Assembly: GCA_020630395.1 (NCBI GenBank)
Contig: JAHDBM010000022.1
Coordinates: 1 to 45,193 of the forward strand
DNA: 45,193 nucleotides
Direction: 5' to 3'
From: Flavobacteriales bacterium
Lineage (GTDB): Bacteria > Bacteroidota > Bacteroidia > Flavobacteriales_D > CAJJDF01
Position numbers and translations under genes: made by a program. How positions within the stretch are numbered: position 1 is the first letter of the stretch; the number at the start of each line of letters is the position of its first letter. A model generated the notes under the pieces. The model saw only the letters and a list, made by a program, of their open reading frames with translations. It was not told the DNA's origin and searched no databases. This document shows positions 42,757-45,193 of this stretch, one piece after another.

Positions 42757-43716
42757 TTAATTATTGGCTTTAATAAAATCAGATACTAAGTATGAAAGTG
42801 TTTTTCCAACAATTTTATTTTCTAAAGAATTTGTAGGAGCACCTTCTGCAAGATGAAGATACTCAAAATTTGATTGTTTAGATAATTGGTAGATTAATTT
42901 TCTTATTTGCTCAACACTAAACCCAGAAGGCGAATAAGCACTTGTTGGCATGTTTGCTATAGCGTCTAGATCAATTTCTAATCCAATAGTAGGATCGTCT
43001 AAAAACCTAAGAGAAGCTTTTATTATTTCTTGATTAGTAACATCATGTCTTAAAATATCTTCAAAAGATAAAAAAGATAAATTGTCATTTTGACTAAACT
43101 TCTCTAGCATATAATGCGCATTGTATTGTTCATGAAGTCCCAAAACAAAATATTTATTTAAGTATTGATGCTCTAAAGCGTAAGAGAATCCATTTCCGCT
43201 ATGTCTACCTTCAAGAGCCCTTAAATCAGCATGAGGATCTATATTTAAAACTGAAATTGGCTCTGTTTTAGCTAATGAACATCCTTTTATTATTGGATAT
43301 GCATTATTATGTCCACCACCAATAACAATAGGGATTTTATTGTTCTGTTTAATTTTTTCTATGATAGGGAATACTAGATCGTCTATTATTGAAACCTTAT
43401 CGTATAATGATTGTTTTGAGTTTGTTTTTTCAATAGAAATTTCACCAAGTAATAAAATGTCTTGAGCATTTATAAACCCATTTGCTTGAATATTTAAAAA
43501 TGCATTTAAAAACGCATTCCATCCATTTTTAGCTCCAGGATTACCATGATTTGCCTGTGGACCAATGTCTTCAGGTATTCCTAAAATCACATACTTCCCT
43601 TTAAAACCTGACAAAGAAGAAAAAGACAAAGCTTCTCCAAGTTTTGTTTCATTATCTCTTTTGGAAAGATATTGTTCTATACTTTTTTTCGTGTAGTAGA
43701 TAACGTTATTCATCAT
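42757..43716 (-). CDS. arginase/agmatinase/formimidoylglutamase-family hydrolase
   Basis: Metal-dependent ureohydrolase of 319 residues from ATG 43716 (TTG lies one codon upstream, and a second ATG immediately follows). The binuclear Mn site is visible: VIGGGHNNAYPI (His), VLNIDPHADLRALEGRHSG (Asp-His-Asp) and GLEIDLDAIANMP (Asp-Asp). Length fits the family. The closest type looks like formimidoylglutamase-like members of Bacteroidota, but substrate (arginine, agmatine, formimidoyl-glutamate or a guanidino compound) is not decidable, and no other hut gene is near. Its start overlaps the DUF1015 3' end by about 11 bases. Confidence 0.86.
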   Translation of the reverse strand: MMNNVIYYTKKSIEQYLSKRDNETKLGEALSFSSLSGFKGKYVILGIPEDIGPQANHGNPGAKNGWNAFLNAFLNIQANGFINAQDILLLGEISIEKTNSKQSLYDKVSIIDDLVFPIIEKIKQNNKIPIVIGGGHNNAYPIIKGCSLAKTEPISVLNIDPHADLRALEGRHSGNGFSYALEHQYLNKYFVLGLHEQYNAHYMLEKFSQNDNLSFLSFEDILRHDVTNQEIIKASLRFLDDPTIGLEIDLDAIANMPTSAYSPSGFSVEQIRKLIYQLSKQSNFEYLHLAEGAPTNSLENKIVGKTLSYLVSDFIKANN

Positions 43717-44923
43717 CAAATTGGTAAATAGTTAATCCAGTTCTTAGTTTTGGTTCAATCCAAGTAGATTTTGGAGGCATGGTTAGGTCATGATCTGCTA
43801 TTTTAACGAGTTCATCATAAGCGACAGGGTATAAGCAAAATCCTGCTTTGTATTTACCACTATTAACTCTTTCTTTTAATGGGGTAACTCCATGTTTTCC
43901 AGATATAAAATTAATTCGCTTATCAGTTTTTAAATCTTTTATATTGAGAATAGGAGAGAGTATTAGATCTGTAAGTAATTGAGCATCTAGTAATTCACTA
44001 GCGTTTTTATTAACTAATACATGAGGTTTAATTTGAAGTGAATAGTAAGTGTTTTCAATATACAGACTGAATGTGTGTTTTTTCTTTGGTTTTTCTAGAT
44101 CAGTGCTTTTTTCTTCAAAAATAAAATTATTAGATAATCTATCAATGAATTCTGTTTTTGATAAGCCATTTAAATCTTTAACGATTCTATTAAAATCATA
44201 AATATCTATTTCTTTATCAGAAATTAAAAAAGATAAGATTGACTTGACATTAGTTTGTTTTGATAATCTATGTGAGGAAGCTGATCTGTGATGGCCATCT
44301 GCAATATATACTTTTGGAACATTTTCAAATGCTTTAATAATATTATGTTGCTCCTCATCCTTATCAATTAACCATAAACAATGGTTGCTATTATCATCAG
44401 ATGAATGAAAAGATAAAAAATGTTTGGTAAGTTTTATTTTGTTTATGAGTTGATTTATTTCGTTTGTTTCTGGATAGGTGAGTAGAACTGGTTCAGCATT
44501 AAACCCACATATTTCTAGATATTCGGTAAAAATTTCTTCTCTTTTAGCTAATGTTTGTTCGTGTTTCTTAATAATACCATTTTCATATTCTTCAGTTGCT
44601 ATTCCTGATATAAAACCAATATACGATCGATTATTAATGGTTTGTTCGTAAAGAAATAATGCTGGCTTTTTTAGAGTGTCAAAGTAATTTTTCTTAACAA
44701 ACGCAGTAAAAGCATTTTTTACTTTGGTAAATCGTTCTTTGGTGTTTCCTTTAGTTCCAGGATTTTCATTAATATCAGGTTGTACGATATGTATAAATGA
44801 ATAAGGGTTATTATGAAGTTTGATAACCTCATCACTTGAATACGTGTTAATTGATTTCGTGCTTATTTTTCCAATATATTCTTTGTTTGGAACAACAGCT
44901 TTAAAAGGTAATATTTTAGCCAT
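43706..44923 (-). CDS. DUF1015 family protein
   Basis: A 405-residue cytoplasmic protein of DUF1015, whose N-terminus starts with ILPFKAVVPN and which has YIADGHHRSASSHRL near residue 215, the family signature. A basic helical N-third and a C-terminal segment (FISGKHGVTPLKERVNSGKYKAGFCLYPV) are intact. Function is unsettled; the family has been tied to serine metabolism in some genomes because it neighbours serA/serC, but no such gene is here. It heads the long minus-strand run. The upstream terminator abuts its ATG. Confidence 0.9.
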   Translation of the reverse strand: MAKILPFKAVVPNKEYIGKISTKSINTYSSDEVIKLHNNPYSFIHIVQPDINENPGTKGNTKERFTKVKNAFTAFVKKNYFDTLKKPALFLYEQTINNRSYIGFISGIATEEYENGIIKKHEQTLAKREEIFTEYLEICGFNAEPVLLTYPETNEINQLINKIKLTKHFLSFHSSDDNSNHCLWLIDKDEEQHNIIKAFENVPKVYIADGHHRSASSHRLSKQTNVKSILSFLISDKEIDIYDFNRIVKDLNGLSKTEFIDRLSNNFIFEEKSTDLEKPKKKHTFSLYIENTYYSLQIKPHVLVNKNASELLDAQLLTDLILSPILNIKDLKTDKRINFISGKHGVTPLKERVNSGKYKAGFCLYPVAYDELVKIADHDLTMPPKSTWIEPKLRTGLTIYQFDDE

Positions 44924-44956
44924 AAAAAAAGCAGAGATCGTAAATGATCTCTGCTT
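44924..44956 (-). terminator. strong terminator of the OmpA-family gene, abutting the DUF1015 start
   Basis: On the minus strand AAGCAGAGATC and GATCTCTGCTT form a perfect 11-bp stem (44929-44956) with a 6-base loop, followed by a T-run (44930-44924) that ends directly at the DUF1015 ATG. No promoter-like element was found between the OmpA stop and this hairpin. Confidence 0.88.
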
Positions 44957-44977
44957 ATAAATATAAGAATATATTAA

Positions 44978-45193
44978 TTATTTACTAACAACTCTAAACT
45001 CAGTTCTTCTGTTTTCTCTGTGTTGAGCTTCAGTACATGACTGTCCATTAACACAGTGGTTTTTTAATTGTTGCTCACCATAACCTCTCGCAATTAATCT
45101 TGAATCATTAATTCCTTTAGCAATTAAGTAATTTACAACTGAACGAGCTCTTCTTTCAGATAAATCTAAGTTAGAAGCATCATCTCCTCTAGA
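44978..45193 (-). CDS. OmpA-family peptidoglycan-associated protein, C-terminal fragment
   Basis: The last 71 codons of a gene that continues past the right edge. The translation includes LSERRARSVVNYLIAKGI, RLIARGYGEQQL and the C-terminal HRENRRTEFRVVSK, which is the OmpA C-terminal peptidoglycan-binding domain with its conserved Arg-Arg-Thr-Glu-Phe end. The two cysteines (NHCVNGQSCTEAQH) are typical of Bacteroidota OmpA-type proteins and may form a disulfide. The N-terminal part, probably a barrel or Peptidase/TPR-type region, is outside the window. It ends in a strong terminator. Confidence 0.92.
   Translation of the reverse strand, partial: SRGDDASNLDLSERRARSVVNYLIAKGINDSRLIARGYGEQQLKNHCVNGQSCTEAQHRENRRTEFRVVSK

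Overview
The window is AT-rich, densely coded DNA from a member of the Bacteroidota, most likely a marine or aquatic Flavobacteriales-type bacterium (Cryomorphaceae/Crocinitomicaceae-like lineages fit, but I cannot fix the genus). The evidence is a short 287-residue primary sigma factor, promoters of the Bacteroidota type (TTG, about 20 bases, TAnnTTTG), almost no Shine-Dalgarno sequences, a GldI-like lipoprotein, a Bacteroidota-type LptD, a long-form GAPDH and giant Ser/Thr/Asn-rich secreted proteins. No gap between genes exceeds 300 bases; the longest is 29105-29373. I saw no tRNA, rRNA or CRISPR array.

Layout. (1) 67-11504, plus strand: acyl-CoA carboxylase beta subunit, a DinB-type protein, an FMN reductase, a secreted endonuclease/exonuclease/phosphatase-fold protein, triosephosphate isomerase, PrmA, a 1542-residue exported protein of unknown function with an acidic tail, then a DHH phosphoesterase and GldI-like FKBP, closed by a hairpin. 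(2) 11650-13533: an orphan 7TM sensor histidine kinase, convergent with lptD. (3) lptD (minus) is divergent from an amidase-mlaD pair (plus); together this is an envelope-biogenesis block. (4) 18542-21647: an Fe-S redox operon (HdrC-like, HdrB-like and a small conserved protein). It is interrupted between the two Fe-S genes by a four-helix-bundle (23S rRNA intervening-sequence family) gene flanked by inverted arrays of a 7-base repeat. (5) 21783-24110: rpoD and a long GAPDH, three bases apart, with a clear promoter and terminator. (6) 24226-24756: a small secreted beta-rich protein.

(7) From 44923 down to 24816 everything is on the minus strand. It begins with DUF1015, an arginase-family hydrolase, a membrane-anchored patatin, DUF389, SUI1 and diacylglycerol kinase, tightly packed and mostly overlapping. 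A three-gene surface-protein locus follows (a YadA-head-like adhesin, a 1803-residue protein and a 189-residue protein), then dGTPase. After a gap with a decayed dispersed repeat come methylmalonyl-CoA mutase and two tandem GH113-like lipoproteins. The right edge cuts an OmpA-family protein whose terminator abuts the DUF1015 start codon.

Most genes are housekeeping or envelope functions. The features most worth a second look are the IVS-like element inside the Fe-S operon, the surface-protein locus with an apparently split domain, and the 1542-residue acidic-tailed protein.
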